A stretch of 64,000 nt of DNA from Vibrio europaeus (GTDB taxonomy: Bacteria > Pseudomonadota > Gammaproteobacteria > Enterobacterales > Vibrionaceae): positions 186,001 to 250,000 of the forward strand of contig NZ_LUAX01000002.1 of assembly GCF_001695575.1 (NCBI RefSeq). Direction: 5' to 3'. The position numbers and the translations under genes were made by a program. Below, in pieces: positions 55,114-64,000 of this stretch. Position 1 is the stretch's first letter, and every line of letters begins with the position of its first letter. The notes beneath the pieces are model-generated. The model was given only the letters and a program-made list of their open reading frames with translations. It had not been told where the DNA came from and did not search any database.

Positions 55114-55578
55114 ATGTTTCAAAGAAAGCCACCGACATTATCGAGCAAAGAAGCTGCTATTCAATTGCTAAGTCGCCGAGATCATGGCGAATACGAGCTA
55201 TACCAGAAATTGAGCCTGAAAGGTTATGAAGTAGACGCTATTCAAGAAGCTGTTAACTTTTGCATCGATCACAACTACCTTGATGACCTGCGTTATGCCA
55301 AAAGCCAAATTCGCCAACATGTCTATAAGGGCCATGGAGAGAGGCGCATCCGACAAGAATTGCAGCAGAAAAGAGTTGCGGACTCAGTGGTGGACAAAGC
55401 GATGGAAGAAGAGCCGCAAGACTGGTTCGAGTTAGCAAAACAAGCCGCAGAGAAGAAATTTAAAGGGATTGAAGCGAAAGACCAAAAAGAGTACGCCAAA
55501 CAAGTGCGTTTTCTTCAATATCGTGGCTATAGCTTTGAGCAAATTAGTTATGCGCTTAGCGCTAATGATGAGGACTGA
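55114..55578 (+). CDS. recX: Regulatory protein RecX
   Basis: Inhibits RecA filament extension. 154 aa from the ATG at 55114. The frame is open from 55069 but that part lies inside the terminator and does not resemble the family. The repeated three-helix modules are visible ([50 protein letters not shown]). No clear ribosome site, as expected for a translationally weak gene behind recA. Confidence 0.88.
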   Translation: MFQRKPPTLSSKEAAIQLLSRRDHGEYELYQKLSLKGYEVDAIQEAVNFCIDHNYLDDLRYAKSQIRQHVYKGHGERRIRQELQQKRVADSVVDKAMEEEPQDWFELAKQAAEKKFKGIEAKDQKEYAKQVRFLQYRGYSFEQISYALSANDED

Positions 55579-55719
55579 AGTCAAATAACTCATCAATTTA
55601 AAGATTTGCGACGATTTAACACATCAATCTGCTCTTTTCTGCGAGAAAACTAGTCGTAGCGTTAACCATGATCTACAATAGCGCAAAATTCTAACTCGAC
55701 TATTTTCAGGAAGAGCTGC

Positions 55720-58302
55720 ATGTACATGAGCACTGATGAGGTTCGTAACGCGTTCCTTAAGTTCTTTGAAAGCAAAGGACACCAAATCGTAGACAGTTCA
55801 TCGTTGGTTCCGCATAACGATCCGACCCTGCTATTTACAAACGCAGGTATGAACCAATTTAAAGATTGCTTCTTAGGCGCCGAAAAACGTGCCTACACAC
55901 GAGCAACTACGGCTCAGCGTTGTGTACGTGCGGGTGGTAAACACAACGACCTAGAGAACGTTGGTTTCACAGCTCGTCACCACACTTTCTTCGAAATGCT
56001 AGGTAACTTCAGCTTTGGTGATTACTTCAAAGAAGATGCGATTGCGTTTGCTTGGGAGTTCCTGACTAAGACTCTTGGTCTACCAGAAGAAAAGTTACTG
56101 GTTACGGTATACGAAACAGATGACGAAGCATTCGAGATCTGGAACAAGAAAGTGGGCGTACCTGCTGACAAGATCGTTCGCATTGGTGACAAAGAAGGCG
56201 GTAAGAAGTTCGAATCTGACAACTTCTGGACGATGGGTGATACAGGTCCTTGTGGTCCATGTACTGAAATCTTTTACGATCACGGTGAGCATATCTGGGG
56301 CGGTCGTCCTGGTACTCCAGAAGAAGACGGTGACCGTTTCATCGAGATCTGGAACAACGTGTTCATGCAGTTTAACCGTCATGCAGATGGCACGATGGAG
56401 CCACTTCCTAAGCCTGCTGTTGATACAGGTATGGGTATTGAGCGTATTTCTGCAATCATGCAAGGCGTTCACTCAAACTACGAAATCGATGTATTCCAAA
56501 AGCTGATCAAAGCGACAGCTGAGGTTGTAGGTCACGACGATCTATCAAACCAGTCTCTACGCGTTATTGCTGACCACATCCGTTCTTGTTCATTCCTAAT
56601 CGCTGATGGCGTTATGCCTTCAAACGAAGGCCGTGGTTACGTCCTACGTCGTATTATTCGTCGTGCCGTTCGTCACGGTAACAAGTTGGGTGCACAAGGC
56701 GTATTCTTCCACAAACTTGTTGGTGTACTTGCTGAAGTGATGGGCAGCGCTGCAGAAGAACTTAAGAAACAGCAAGAGCTTGTTGAGAAAGTACTTCGCA
56801 TCGAGGAAGAGAACTTTGGTCGCACACTAGAGCGCGGCATGGTTATTCTTAATGAAGCACTTGATGCACTTGAAGGCAAAGAGCTAGACGGTGAAACAGT
56901 CTTCAAGCTTTACGATACTTACGGTTTCCCTGCTGACTTAACTAACGATGTGGCTCGTGAGCGTGACTTTACAATTGACGAAGCTGGCTTTGAGAAAGCG
57001 ATGGAAGAGCAGCGTCAACGTGCTCGCGAAGCAGGTCAGTTTGGTACTGACTACAACGCAACGATCAAAACGGAAGCAGAGTCTGAGTTCTGTGGCTACA
57101 CAGGTACTGAAGGTAAGAGTAATGTTGCTGAAATCTTCGTTGAAGGTGAAGTAGCAGAGTCACTATCAGCAGGCGACAAAGCGATCATCATCCTTGGTGA
57201 AACACCATTCTACGCTGAGTCTGGCGGTCAATGTGGTGACGCTGGTGTGCTGAAGACTGAATCAGGTCTGTTTAAAGTAGAAGATACCCAAAAACTGGGC
57301 AATGCAATCGCGCATCACGGTGTTCTTGCAGAAGGAGTTCTAGCGAAAGGTGATGAGGTAGAAGCGACTGTTGATGCTGAGCGTCGTGCATCGATCTCTC
57401 TCAACCACTCTGCGACTCACCTATTACACGCAGCGCTACGTTCAGTCTTGGGTGAACACGTTACGCAGAAAGGCTCGCTAGTTAAACCTGAAAACCTACG
57501 TTTCGACTTCTCACATCTAGAAGCGGTAACGCCAGCAGAGCTAAAAGAAGTTGAGCGCCTAGTGAATGCTCAAGTTCGTCGTAACCACGTTATTGAAACT
57601 AACGTAATGGACATCGAGTCAGCGAAGCAGAAAGGTGCAATGGCACTATTCGGCGAAAAGTATGATGATGAGGTTCGCGTTCTCTCAATGGGTGAGTTCT
57701 CTACCGAGCTTTGTGGTGGTATCCACGCATCAAACACGGGTGATATTGGTCTATTCAAGATCACTTCTGAAGGTGGTATCGCAGCAGGTATCCGCCGTAT
57801 CGAAGCTGTAACAGGTGAAGCGGCACTAGATGCAATCGAAGCTCAACAAGCTAAGTTCGAAGAGAAGCTTGCAGAGTCAGCGTCGAAAGCAAAATCGCTA
57901 GAGAAAGAAATTCAGAAGCTAAAAGACAAGATGGCGGCAGCTGAAAGCGCCAACATCATGGCGAAAGCTCAAGAGATCAACGGCGTTAAAGTACTTATCG
58001 CAGGTATGGAAGGGGCGGATCCTAAGAACCTTCGTACTATGGTCGACAATGCTAAGAACCAAATGGGCAGCGGTGTTGTAATGATTGCCAACGTTAACGG
58101 TGACAAGATTGGCTTAATCGCGGGTGTGACTAGAGATCTTATCGGTAAAGTAAAAGCCGGTGACCTAGTGAAGATGGTTGCTGAGCAAGTTGGCGGTAAA
58201 GGTGGCGGTCGTCCTGATATGGCTCAAGCGGGTGGTACGGACGTTGCTGCTCTGCCTGAAGCAATGAAGACAGTTCAGCCATGGCTAGAAGAACGTCTTT
58301 AA
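55720..58302 (+). CDS. alaS: Alanyl-tRNA synthetase
   Basis: 860-aa class II synthetase with editing of Ser and Gly. Aminoacylation domain starts [20 protein letters not shown]; the editing domain has zinc-like motifs NHSATHLLH (His563, His567) and [13 protein letters not shown]-terminal C-Ala domain follows a coiled coil ([20 protein letters not shown]). AGGAAG is 6 bases before the ATG at 55720, so MYMSTDEV is preferred to the ATG two codons later. Confidence 0.97.
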   Translation: MYMSTDEVRNAFLKFFESKGHQIVDSSSLVPHNDPTLLFTNAGMNQFKDCFLGAEKRAYTRATTAQRCVRAGGKHNDLENVGFTARHHTFFEMLGNFSFGDYFKEDAIAFAWEFLTKTLGLPEEKLLVTVYETDDEAFEIWNKKVGVPADKIVRIGDKEGGKKFESDNFWTMGDTGPCGPCTEIFYDHGEHIWGGRPGTPEEDGDRFIEIWNNVFMQFNRHADGTMEPLPKPAVDTGMGIERISAIMQGVHSNYEIDVFQKLIKATAEVVGHDDLSNQSLRVIADHIRSCSFLIADGVMPSNEGRGYVLRRIIRRAVRHGNKLGAQGVFFHKLVGVLAEVMGSAAEELKKQQELVEKVLRIEEENFGRTLERGMVILNEALDALEGKELDGETVFKLYDTYGFPADLTNDVARERDFTIDEAGFEKAMEEQRQRAREAGQFGTDYNATIKTEAESEFCGYTGTEGKSNVAEIFVEGEVAESLSAGDKAIIILGETPFYAESGGQCGDAGVLKTESGLFKVEDTQKLGNAIAHHGVLAEGVLAKGDEVEATVDAERRASISLNHSATHLLHAALRSVLGEHVTQKGSLVKPENLRFDFSHLEAVTPAELKEVERLVNAQVRRNHVIETNVMDIESAKQKGAMALFGEKYDDEVRVLSMGEFSTELCGGIHASNTGDIGLFKITSEGGIAAGIRRIEAVTGEAALDAIEAQQAKFEEKLAESASKAKSLEKEIQKLKDKMAAAESANIMAKAQEINGVKVLIAGMEGADPKNLRTMVDNAKNQMGSGVVMIANVNGDKIGLIAGVTRDLIGKVKAGDLVKMVAEQVGGKGGGRPDMAQAGGTDVAALPEAMKTVQPWLEERL

Positions 58303-58320
58303 TTAAAAACTAAACGATTC

Positions 58321-58359
58321 TTACGCTCAATCAGTTATTTGATTGAGCGTAATTTTTTT
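58321..58359 (+). terminator. Intrinsic terminator after alaS
   Basis: Perfect 13-bp stem TTACGCTCAATCA/TGATTGAGCGTAA, 6-base loop, followed by TTTTTTT, beginning 19 bases after the alaS stop. Confidence 0.92.
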
Positions 58360-58364
58360 CTGAC

Positions 58365-58420
58365 AACCAAGTGCTTTAATTGATGCTCACAATGAACATC
58401 AAGTAAGTCACTTGGTTTTT
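58365..58420 (+). other. Nested stem-loop upstream of aspartokinase
   Basis: Outer stem AACCAAGTG (58365-58373)/CACTTGGTT (58409-58417), symmetric 6-base internal loop, inner stem TTGATG/CATCAA with an 11-base loop, then TTTTTG. It is terminator-like but directly follows the alaS terminator. It may be a transcription-control element of the aspartokinase leader or a small RNA 3' end. Not recognised as a known riboswitch. Confidence 0.5.
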
Positions 58421-58441
58421 GTTATAACTACTGCAAGCAAT

Positions 58442-58457
58442 ATTCAACATATTGAAT
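58442..58457. promoter_or_regulatory. 16-bp palindrome upstream of aspartokinase
   Basis: ATTCAACATATTGAAT, perfect 6-bp arms around a 4-base centre, 41 bp before the GTG start. Operator-like for a dimeric regulator; which one cannot be said. Confidence 0.4.
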
Positions 58458-58498
58458 GTGGTTCGAATGAGACTTTGGTCTTGGGAAGGTGAAGACTG

Positions 58499-59686
58499 GT
58501 GAAAAAGCCCCTTATCGTGCAAAAGTTTGGCGGAACTTCTGTGGGTTCAATAGAAAGAATCCATAAGGTTGCTGAACACATCATAAAGGCGAAAAATGAT
58601 GGTAATCAAGTTGTCGTAGTCGTGTCGGCAATGTCTGGTGAAACAAACAGATTGATGGACTTGGCTAAACAGGTAGACAGAGTGCCTACCGCCAGAGAAC
58701 TTGATGTTTTGCTCTCTGCTGGTGAACAGGTGTCGATGGCACTGCTTGCAATGGCTCTAAATAAACTAGGCTATGCAGCACGTTCACTTACCGGAGCACA
58801 AGCGTGTATTGTGACCGACAATCTACACAATGACGCAACGATTAAGCAAATTGATACGACCGCGATAATTCAACTCCTTGAACAGGACCAAGTTGTTATC
58901 GTCGCTGGTTTTCAAGGTGTGAATGATAATGGGGATATCACAACTCTTGGTCGAGGTGGCTCAGATACCAGTGCGGTAACGCTTGCTGGGGCGCTTGAAG
59001 CGGATGAGTGTCAGATTTTTACTGACGTTGACGGTATTTATACTTGCGATCCGCGTGTGGTCGCCAATGCACAAAAATTAGATGTCATCGATTTTCCTTC
59101 GATGGAAGAGATGGCCCGTAAAGGGGCTAAAGTGCTGCATTTACCTTCAGTCCAGTATGCATGGAAACACAACGTACCTTTGCGGGTATTATCAACATTC
59201 GATTTGAACTCTGGCAGTTTGGTCAAAGGTGAAGAGTGCCAGTCTGCGGTGTGTGGAGTCGCTATTCAACGCGATATGTGTTTGATCAGAATTGAAAAAG
59301 ATGCCTTAGCCAGTATGAAAAAACAGTGTCAGATGCTAGGCGTCACAATTTGGAATGTGATCGAGCATGCAGAATGGATAGGTGTAGTGATAAAACACGA
59401 CGCTTATGCAAAACTGGAACTAGTTTTCGGTGACAAAATCCGTAATAGTGATCTAGTAAGTTTACTAACAGCAGTTGGTCTACATGTCGAAGGACTGGTT
59501 GAAAGATCTTACGCGTTGTTGACGGAGCAGGGGATTGAGGTTGAGCACTACGCAGTCAATCCACAATCTTTGATGCTTGTCCTGTTACCAGAATGTGTCG
59601 ACAAAGCGGCTAACATACTGCATGATGCTTACATAACTTCTGCGGAGGCAGTCGACTGCCGACAAAAACATGCCTTTTTAGGCTAG
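58499..59686 (+). CDS. Aspartokinase (monofunctional)
   Basis: 395-aa aspartate kinase, first step of lysine, threonine and methionine synthesis. Catalytic signature VQKFGGTSVGS, then SAGEQVSMALL, TLGRGGSDTSAV and the ATP-binding TDVDGIYTCDPR; C-terminal ACT domains (about 265-395) for feedback control by lysine and/or threonine. GTG at 58499, with GGGAAGG about 10 bases upstream. It lies between alaS and csrA, which is typical of Vibrio but not of E. coli. The subtype (lysC-like) is probable but its allosteric effectors are not readable. Confidence 0.9.
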   Translation: MKKPLIVQKFGGTSVGSIERIHKVAEHIIKAKNDGNQVVVVVSAMSGETNRLMDLAKQVDRVPTARELDVLLSAGEQVSMALLAMALNKLGYAARSLTGAQACIVTDNLHNDATIKQIDTTAIIQLLEQDQVVIVAGFQGVNDNGDITTLGRGGSDTSAVTLAGALEADECQIFTDVDGIYTCDPRVVANAQKLDVIDFPSMEEMARKGAKVLHLPSVQYAWKHNVPLRVLSTFDLNSGSLVKGEECQSAVCGVAIQRDMCLIRIEKDALASMKKQCQMLGVTIWNVIEHAEWIGVVIKHDAYAKLELVFGDKIRNSDLVSLLTAVGLHVEGLVERSYALLTEQGIEVEHYAVNPQSLMLVLLPECVDKAANILHDAYITSAEAVDCRQKHAFLG

Positions 59687-59704
59687 ATTCGAGCCACAAT
59701 AGAG

Positions 59705-59734
59705 TTTACGAAAATATAACTTTTGTTGGATAAT
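59705..59734 (+). promoter_or_regulatory. Candidate csrA promoter
   Basis: TTTACG, 18 bases, GATAAT; about 45 bases before the csrA ATG. A moderate sigma-70-like pair. Confidence 0.45.
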
Positions 59735-59778
59735 AGCCGCGTAGCAAGATAAATCAGAGATTACTCAAGGAGCACAGA

Positions 59779-59976
59779 ATGCTAATTTTAACTCGCCGCG
59801 TTGGCGAAACTCTCATGATCGGTGATGAAGTAACAGTAACTGTACTAGGTGTTAAAGGTAACCAAGTACGTATCGGTGTAAATGCACCGAAAGAAGTGTC
59901 TGTTCACCGTGAAGAAATTTACATGCGCATTCAGGCAGAAAAAGGTAATGGTAACGTTGCATCGGGCAACTACTAA
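59779..59976 (+). CDS. csrA: Carbon storage regulator CsrA
   Basis: 65-aa homodimeric RNA-binding protein that blocks ribosome access to GGA-containing leaders and in Vibrio acts with CsrB/C/D RNAs on quorum sensing and motility. The sequence [20 protein letters not shown] and the RNA-contacting VHREEIY with Arg44 are canonical. AAGGAG lies just upstream. Followed by a terminator and the tRNA cluster, as in E. coli. Confidence 0.98.
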   Translation: MLILTRRVGETLMIGDEVTVTVLGVKGNQVRIGVNAPKEVSVHREEIYMRIQAEKGNGNVASGNY

Positions 59977-59986
59977 TTACACGAAG

Positions 59987-60012
59987 AGGCTGACATTTTG
60001 TCAGCCTTTTTT
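59987..60012 (+). terminator. Intrinsic terminator after csrA
   Basis: Perfect 8-bp stem AGGCTGAC/GTCAGCCT with a 5-base loop followed by TTTTTT. Confidence 0.9.
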
Positions 60013-60116
60013 GTGCGACAAAGGCAACTAAACATAGGAAAAAGAGCGAATTAACATCGCTTTGATTAAATAGCCAACGGTTGAATGACTTTTTGCTATT
60101 TTTGCCAAGAAAATGT

Positions 60117-60144
60117 TTGACATATTTTTGGTAAATCGTAATAT
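60117..60144 (+). promoter_or_regulatory. Promoter of the first tRNA transcription unit
   Basis: Perfect TTGACA, 16 bases, TAATAT. The region after the -10 (GTGCCTCCGC) is GC-rich, like the discriminator of stringently controlled stable-RNA promoters. The first tRNA starts 15 bases after the -10. Confidence 0.8.
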
Positions 60145-60159
60145 GTGCCTCCGCAAGAC

Positions 60160-60252
60160 GGTGAGGTGGCCGAGAGGCTGAAGGCGCTCCCCTGCTAAGG
60201 GAGTATACGGTTTGTAGCCGTATCGAGGGTTCGAATCCCTCCCTCACCGCCA
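60160..60252 (+). tRNA. tRNA-Ser (GCU anticodon), copy 1
   Basis: 93-nt gene with CCA encoded. Acceptor GGTGAGG pairs with CCTCACC, discriminator G, then CCA. Anticodon loop CTGCTAA gives anticodon GCU, reading AGC/AGU serine codons. A long variable arm (stem TACGG/CCGTA) identifies tRNA-Ser. Identical to copy 2. Confidence 0.96.
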
Positions 60253-60259
60253 TTCTTGC

Positions 60260-60290
60260 TTCTTCTTCGGAAGAATTGTTCTTCGGAACA
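60260..60290 (+). other. Two adjacent UUCG-loop hairpins in the tRNA spacer
   Basis: TTCTTC-TTCG-GAAGAA (60260-60275) then TGTTC-TTCG-GAACA (60277-60290), both closed by C(UUCG)G tetraloops. Very stable RNA structures in the precursor between tRNA-Ser and tRNA-Arg, possible processing or protective elements. Confidence 0.6.
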
Positions 60291-60326
60291 GCTTTAAAAC
60301 AACTTTCTTTAGCAAGAAAGCATAGC

Positions 60327-60403
60327 GCGTCCTTAGCTCAGCTGGATAGAGTACCTGGCTACGAACCAGGCGGTCGGAGGTTCGAATCCTCCAGGACGCG
60401 CCA
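60327..60403 (+). tRNA. tRNA-Arg (ACG anticodon), copy 1
   Basis: 77-nt gene, acceptor GCGTCCT/AGGACGC, discriminator G, CCA encoded. Anticodon loop CTACGAA gives ACG (inosine at position 34 after deamination), reading CGU/CGC/CGA arginine codons. T arm GGAGGTTCGAATCCTCC. Closely resembles E. coli argV-type tRNA. Confidence 0.97.
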
Positions 60404-60428
60404 TAATTTCCTTACCAGGGAATAAAAC

Positions 60429-60521
60429 GGTGAGGTGGCCGAGAGGCTGAAGGCGCTCCCCTGCTAAGGGAGTATACGGTTTGTAGCCGTATCGAGGGTT
60501 CGAATCCCTCCCTCACCGCCA
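60429..60521 (+). tRNA. tRNA-Ser (GCU anticodon), copy 2
   Basis: Identical 93-nt sequence to copy 1 (60160-60252), spaced 25 bases from tRNA-Arg copy 1. Same anticodon GCU and CCA end. Confidence 0.96.
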
Positions 60522-60523
60522 TT

Positions 60524-60547
60524 AATTGGCTTATGGCCAATTTTTTT
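60524..60547 (+). terminator. Terminator inside the tRNA cluster
   Basis: 7-bp stem AATTGGC/GCCAATT with a 5-base loop and TTTTT after it, 2 bases after tRNA-Ser copy 2. It would end the first unit (Ser-Arg-Ser). Confidence 0.75.
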
Positions 60548-60561
60548 GTTTTAAAGCCCTG

Positions 60562-60589
60562 TTGTTTCAAAGAACTAGTGTGATATACT
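60562..60589 (+). promoter_or_regulatory. Promoter for the last two tRNA-Arg genes
   Basis: TTGTTT, 16 bases, TATACT, ending 28 bases before tRNA-Arg copy 2 and just after the internal terminator. Confidence 0.6.
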
Positions 60590-60617
60590 TCACATCTCTT
60601 ATTTTAGAGAACATTGC

Positions 60618-60694
60618 GCGTCCTTAGCTCAGCTGGATAGAGTACCTGGCTACGAACCAGGCGGTCGGAGGTTCGAATCCTCCAGGACGCGCCA
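60618..60694 (+). tRNA. tRNA-Arg (ACG anticodon), copy 2
   Basis: Identical 77-nt sequence to copy 1, including CCA. First gene after the internal terminator and promoter. Confidence 0.97.
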
Positions 60695-60758
60695 CTCTTT
60701 AGGGTTTCTTTTTATCAAAGTCATCCTGATATTGACCTTGAGTTGATATCAAAACTGC

Positions 60759-60835
60759 GCGTCCTTAGCTCAGCTGGATAGAGTACCTGGCTACGAACCA
60801 GGCGGTCGGAGGTTCGAATCCTCCAGGACGCGCCA
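60759..60835 (+). tRNA. tRNA-Arg (ACG anticodon), copy 3
   Basis: Identical 77-nt sequence to copies 1 and 2, including CCA. Last gene of the cluster, followed by a strong terminator. Confidence 0.97.
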
Positions 60836-60843
60836 CTTATTTT

Positions 60844-60876
60844 AAAGCCCTGCTAGAAATAGCAGGGCTTTTTTAT
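60844..60876 (+). terminator. Intrinsic terminator after the tRNA cluster
   Basis: Perfect 12-bp stem AAAGCCCTGCTA/TAGCAGGGCTTT with a GAAA tetraloop, followed by a T-tract. It begins 9 bases after the last tRNA. Confidence 0.93.
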
Positions 60877-61104
60877 TAACACTCTCGCAACATTATTGAA
60901 ACAGTGAATTTACAAGTTATTGTTTCTTCGACTCTTTTCCTATTTCTTTTAAGCCTATCGCAGTAATGCACCATGTTTTGGCATAACGTCATAAAACACG
61001 CAGTTATTTATGCTTATATGAAGATGTATTGCAGATTTATGTGATTTGTGTGACGAATAATTCCCTAGATTTGTGCAATATCCTCAATAGCACCTTAAAC
61101 AAAA

Positions 61105-61132
61105 TTGACAAAGTTTAACCAATCGAGATAAT
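61105..61132 (+). promoter_or_regulatory. oadGAB promoter
   Basis: Perfect TTGACA, 16 bases, GATAAT. About 150 bases before oadG, the first gene of the operon. Confidence 0.75.
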
Positions 61133-61284
61133 CCTAGACCTCTTGTCAGGATTTTACTGCATGTTCTGGCAACAAGAGTGCTAGCAAGATGCTGGCTAAA
61201 TTTAGCGTTGAGCGATGATAAAACACGATGTTTTTAGCGATATACCTAATGCTGTTGTCAGGAAGACAAAGAAAGGATGCAAAA

Positions 61285-61542
61285 ATGGATAATATTGGAA
61301 GCCTGCTAGTAGATGCTGCAACCCTGATGCTTACAGGGATGGCTGTAGTATTTATATTCCTCACTATTCTCGTCTATCTCGTTCGGTTGATGTCAAAACT
61401 GGTACCACAAGAAGTACCTGAGCCGATCGCGACCCCTATTCAAAATAACAAAGTTCAATCACCATCTTCTGCTGTTAGCCCGAAGGTAGTTGCGGCGATC
61501 TCCGCAGCGGTACATCAGTATCGTACCTCTACCGCTAAGTAG
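61285..61542 (+). CDS. oadG: Oxaloacetate decarboxylase gamma subunit
   Basis: 85-aa membrane-anchored subunit that assembles the complex and binds zinc. Starts at the ATG at 61285 after AAAGGA at 61271; the open frame upstream is not needed. One hydrophobic helix at residues about 10-35 (AATLMLTGMAVVFIFLTILVYLVRL), then a flexible, Pro-rich soluble tail. First gene of oadGAB. Confidence 0.93.
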   Translation: MDNIGSLLVDAATLMLTGMAVVFIFLTILVYLVRLMSKLVPQEVPEPIATPIQNNKVQSPSSAVSPKVVAAISAAVHQYRTSTAK

Positions 61543-61573
61543 CATTTGACAGGATTAAAAGGAGTTAATGAGC

Positions 61574-63355
61574 ATGTCTAAACCACTAGCTTTAACGGAC
61601 GTGGTCCTTCGTGACGCCCATCAATCGCTGTTTGCGACTCGTATGCGTCTAGAGGATATGTTACCTATCGCAGAGGAACTGGATAAAGTCGGTTACTGGT
61701 CTCTAGAAACATGGGGCGGTGCGACGTTTGATGCCTGTATTCGATTCCTAGGGGAAGACCCTTGGGAGCGTTTGCGTGCATTGAAAAAAGCGATGCCAAA
61801 TACGCCAATGCAAATGCTGCTGCGCGGCCAGAACTTACTGGGTTACCGCCACTACGCAGATGATGTAGTCGAAAAATTTGTTGAACGCGCCCATGCCAAT
61901 GGTATGGATGTCTTCCGTATCTTCGATGCGATGAACGATGTGCGTAACTTTGAGAAGGCAGTAAAAGCAGCAGTCGATGTCGGCGCGCATGCTCAAGGTA
62001 CGCTTTCTTATACTACTAGCCCAGTACACAATACAGATACTTGGGTGGATCTTGCTAAACGTCTTGAAGATCTTGGCTGTCACTCATTGTGTATCAAAGA
62101 TATGTCAGGGTTGCTTAAGCCATATGAAGCGGAAGAGTTAATTACTCGCATCAAATCTTCTACTGATATTCCTTTAGCGCTTCATTGTCATGCAACAACG
62201 GGCCTATCAACAGCGACTGCTGTAAAAGCAGTAGAAGCTGGAGTAGATATCCTTGATACGGCTATCTCATCAATGAGCTGCACTTATGGTCATACACCAA
62301 CAGAGACAGTGGTCGCTATGCTGCAAGGCACTGAGCGTGACACTAACCTTAAGCTTGATCAAATAGAGCCGATTGCTGCTTACTTCCGTGATGTTCGTAA
62401 GAAGTATGCCAAGTTTGAAGGTCAACTTAAGGGCGTTGACTCTCGTATCCTGATTGCTCAAGTGCCGGGTGGCATGTTGACCAATATGGAAGGTCAGCTC
62501 AAAGAGCAGGGCGCAGCTGATAAGCTCGATGAAGTTCTCGAAGAGATCCCACGCGTACGTCAGGATCTTGGTTACATTCCTCTCGTGACTCCAACCTCTC
62601 AAATCGTCGGCACTCAAGCGGTGATCAACGTATTGACTGGTGAACGCTATAAGAGTATTACCAAAGAAACAGCAGGTTTGCTGAAAGGTGAGTACGGTGC
62701 AACACCAGCGGAAGTGAACGCAGAGCTACAAGCCCAAGTATTAGAGGGAGCGGAGGCCATTACCTGTCGCCCTGCTGATTTGCTTGAGTCAGAGATGAAC
62801 TCGTTGACTGAAGAACTGCTGACTAAAGCGAAACAAGACGGCATTTCTCTCGCAGAAGATACGGTTGATGACGTGCTGACCTACGCGCTCTTCCCACAAG
62901 TAGGTTTGAAGTTCCTTAAGAACCGCCGTAACCCAGAGGCCTTTGAGCCAGCACCATGGCTAGAAGAAGCGCCTGCTGCTCCTCAAGCTCAGCCTGCTCA
63001 AGGTGGCATCGAAACTTACAGCGTTAAAGTTGATGGTCAGGTCTACGATGTTGAAGTTGGCCCGCAAGGTCAGTTAACCTCGGTAGCTCCTTCAGCAGCC
63101 GCTCCACAACAAGTGGTAGCGCCTGCAGCACCAAGTGGTAACTCAGAAACGGTGCCAGCTCCACTTGCTGGTAACATCTTTAAGGTGCATGTCCAAAGTG
63201 GTGCTCAAGTGGCTGAAGGTGACGTGTTACTGATCCTTGAAGCGATGAAGATGGAAACGGAAGTACGCGCAGCACGCGGTGGCATTATTCAAGATCTGCA
63301 CGTCAAAGAGGGTGACTCTGTGACAGTTGGCGCTCCGCTACTGAGCTTAGCGTAA
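61574..63355 (+). CDS. oadA: Oxaloacetate decarboxylase alpha subunit (biotin carboxyltransferase)
   Basis: 593-aa soluble subunit that takes the carboxyl group from oxaloacetate onto biotin. Carboxyltransferase signature [18 protein letters not shown] at the start and [11 protein letters not shown], with the TIM-barrel metal ligands; C-terminal Pro/Ala linker and biotinyl domain EAMKMET with the biotin lysine at about 559, 34 residues from the end. AAAAGGAG at 61557-61564 lies 9 bases before the ATG at 61574 and only 3 before 61568, so the later ATG is preferred. Confidence 0.96.
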   Translation: MSKPLALTDVVLRDAHQSLFATRMRLEDMLPIAEELDKVGYWSLETWGGATFDACIRFLGEDPWERLRALKKAMPNTPMQMLLRGQNLLGYRHYADDVVEKFVERAHANGMDVFRIFDAMNDVRNFEKAVKAAVDVGAHAQGTLSYTTSPVHNTDTWVDLAKRLEDLGCHSLCIKDMSGLLKPYEAEELITRIKSSTDIPLALHCHATTGLSTATAVKAVEAGVDILDTAISSMSCTYGHTPTETVVAMLQGTERDTNLKLDQIEPIAAYFRDVRKKYAKFEGQLKGVDSRILIAQVPGGMLTNMEGQLKEQGAADKLDEVLEEIPRVRQDLGYIPLVTPTSQIVGTQAVINVLTGERYKSITKETAGLLKGEYGATPAEVNAELQAQVLEGAEAITCRPADLLESEMNSLTEELLTKAKQDGISLAEDTVDDVLTYALFPQVGLKFLKNRRNPEAFEPAPWLEEAPAAPQAQPAQGGIETYSVKVDGQVYDVEVGPQGQLTSVAPSAAAPQQVVAPAAPSGNSETVPAPLAGNIFKVHVQSGAQVAEGDVLLILEAMKMETEVRAARGGIIQDLHVKEGDSVTVGAPLLSLA

Positions 63356-63364
63356 GGGAGTACC

Positions 63365-64000
63365 ATGGAAGGATTAATGATCTTATGGTCAGAAACAGGG
63401 ATCGCTAACTTTGAGTTTGGCCAAATCTGTATGATCTTGGTTGGTTGTGCTCTGCTGTTTTTGGCTATTCGTAAAGGCTTCGAACCGCTACTTCTGCTAC
63501 CCATTGGTTTTGGTGCTATCTTAGCCAATATTCCCAATGCTGGTTTTACCGATGAAGGTGGCTTGCTTTACTACGTCTACTACGTTGGGATTGAGTCAGG
63601 GATCTTCCCGCTATTGATCTTCATGGGTGTCGGTGCAATGACCGATTTCGGTGCTTTGATCGCTAACCCCAAAACGCTTTGGTTGGGCGCCGCAGCGCAG
63701 TTTGGTATTTTCGCCACCCTGTTTGGTGCGATCTTGCTTAACTATGTACCGGGCATGGAGTTTAGCATGCCAGATGCGGCTTCAATTGCCATCATCGGCG
63801 GTGCAGACGGTCCGACAGCGATCTTCTTGGCGAGCCAGTTATCACCTGATTTGCTTGGAGCTATTGCTGTTGCTGCATACAGCTACATGGCATTGGTTCC
63901 GATCATTCAGCCTCCAATTATGAAGGCGTTAACATCGCCAGAAGAGCGTAAGATTCAGATGGCGCAGCTGCGTCACGTGGGTAAAGCTGAGAAGATCTTG
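63365..64000 (+). CDS. oadB: Oxaloacetate decarboxylase beta subunit, 5' part (continues past the window)
   Basis: 212 codons visible, open to the window end. Polytopic membrane subunit that decarboxylates carboxybiotin and pumps Na+ outward. Several hydrophobic helices and the conserved [10 protein letters not shown] motif (residues 145-154), whose Asp is involved in Na+ translocation. GGGAG precedes the ATG, 9 bases after oadA. The complete complex converts the decarboxylation energy into a sodium gradient, which in Vibrio drives transport and flagellar rotation. Confidence 0.95.
   Translation, partial: MEGLMILWSETGIANFEFGQICMILVGCALLFLAIRKGFEPLLLLPIGFGAILANIPNAGFTDEGGLLYYVYYVGIESGIFPLLIFMGVGAMTDFGALIANPKTLWLGAAAQFGIFATLFGAILLNYVPGMEFSMPDAASIAIIGGADGPTAIFLASQLSPDLLGAIAVAAYSYMALVPIIQPPIMKALTSPEERKIQMAQLRHVGKAEKIL

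Larger units (their letters stand above)
60836..61284. other. 449-bp region between the tRNA cluster and oadG
   Basis: Begins with the tRNA terminator, then about 200 bp of AT-rich sequence with no recognisable feature, then a consensus promoter (61105-61132) and an untranslated leader of about 145 bases before oadG. An open frame on the - strand (61146-61364) overlaps oadG and is not credible. Confidence 0.6.

Noticed and set aside
58303..58498. Lysine riboswitch upstream of the aspartokinase
   Set aside because: Only about 80 bases remain after the second stem-loop, and I cannot find the multi-helix lysine-riboswitch core; the visible structures are simple stem-loops.
60160..60835. tRNA cluster as an integration site of a mobile island
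   Set aside because: Downstream is oadGAB with no integrase or truncated tRNA copy; the repeated sequences are complete tRNA genes.
61146..61364. Open frame on the - strand, 72 codons
   Set aside because: Overlaps the oadG promoter leader and coding start, no ribosome site, no family resemblance.

Overview
The window is a chromosomal segment of a Vibrio or a very close relative (family Vibrionaceae). The evidence is a complete MSHA pilus cluster leading into mreBCD, the order recA-recX-alaS-aspartokinase-csrA-tRNA(Ser/Arg)-oadGAB, an arginine deiminase near argR/mdh/pyrBI/argF, and protein sequences that read as close homologues of known Vibrio products. Almost everything is core genome. I see no phage, insertion sequence, integron, CRISPR array or defence island. 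The species cannot be fixed from the sequence alone.

Layout. 1-10.8 kb: the MSHA type IV pilus genes on the + strand, from the end of mshN through mshE, G, F, B, A, C, D, O, P and Q (ATPase, platform protein, major and minor pilins, large secreted MshQ). 10.9-21.6 kb: the cell-shape and envelope run mreB-mreC-mreD-maf-rng-yhdP-like-nitrilase-tldD, tightly spaced. 21.65-21.9 kb: a repeat-rich intergenic island with nested inverted repeats and eight copies of an 8-bp tandem repeat, then arcA (arginine deiminase) on the - strand. 23.7-30 kb: rraB, a lone galactose-binding-domain protein, a tandem DUF2061 membrane protein, and a TAXI-type TRAP transporter (binding protein, fused permease, UspA). 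30.2-35.5 kb: argR and mdh divergent, a small unknown protein, then ridA, pyrI, pyrB with its pyrL leader and attenuator, and argF with ARG boxes. 35.6-43 kb: PhoH-like ATPase, rapA, rluA, a 2-hydroxyacid dehydrogenase, a second array of the same 8-bp repeat, and a periplasmic binding protein.

43-53.2 kb: valS, holC, pepA (-), lptF-lptG (+), mutS (-). 53.3-59.98 kb: pncC, recA (with a LexA box), recX, alaS, aspartokinase and csrA, all +. 60.1-60.84 kb: five tRNA genes in the order Ser-Arg-Ser-Arg-Arg, apparently in two transcription units. 61.1-64 kb: oadG, oadA and the start of oadB, the sodium-pumping oxaloacetate decarboxylase.

How it fits together. Arginine and pyrimidine metabolism share carbamoyl phosphate, and argR, argF, pyrBI and arcA all lie within about 14 kb. 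I find an ARG-box match in front of argF, and one 12-bp palindrome shared by the regions upstream of argR and arcA. pyrBI has a recognisable E. coli-like attenuator with a 30-residue leader peptide. The most unusual structure is the TCTCTAGT tandem repeat at two sites about 20 kb apart. It carries a stop codon in all six frames, and at the second site it supplies the stop codons of two convergent genes. I did not find a clearly new enzymatic or defence system.
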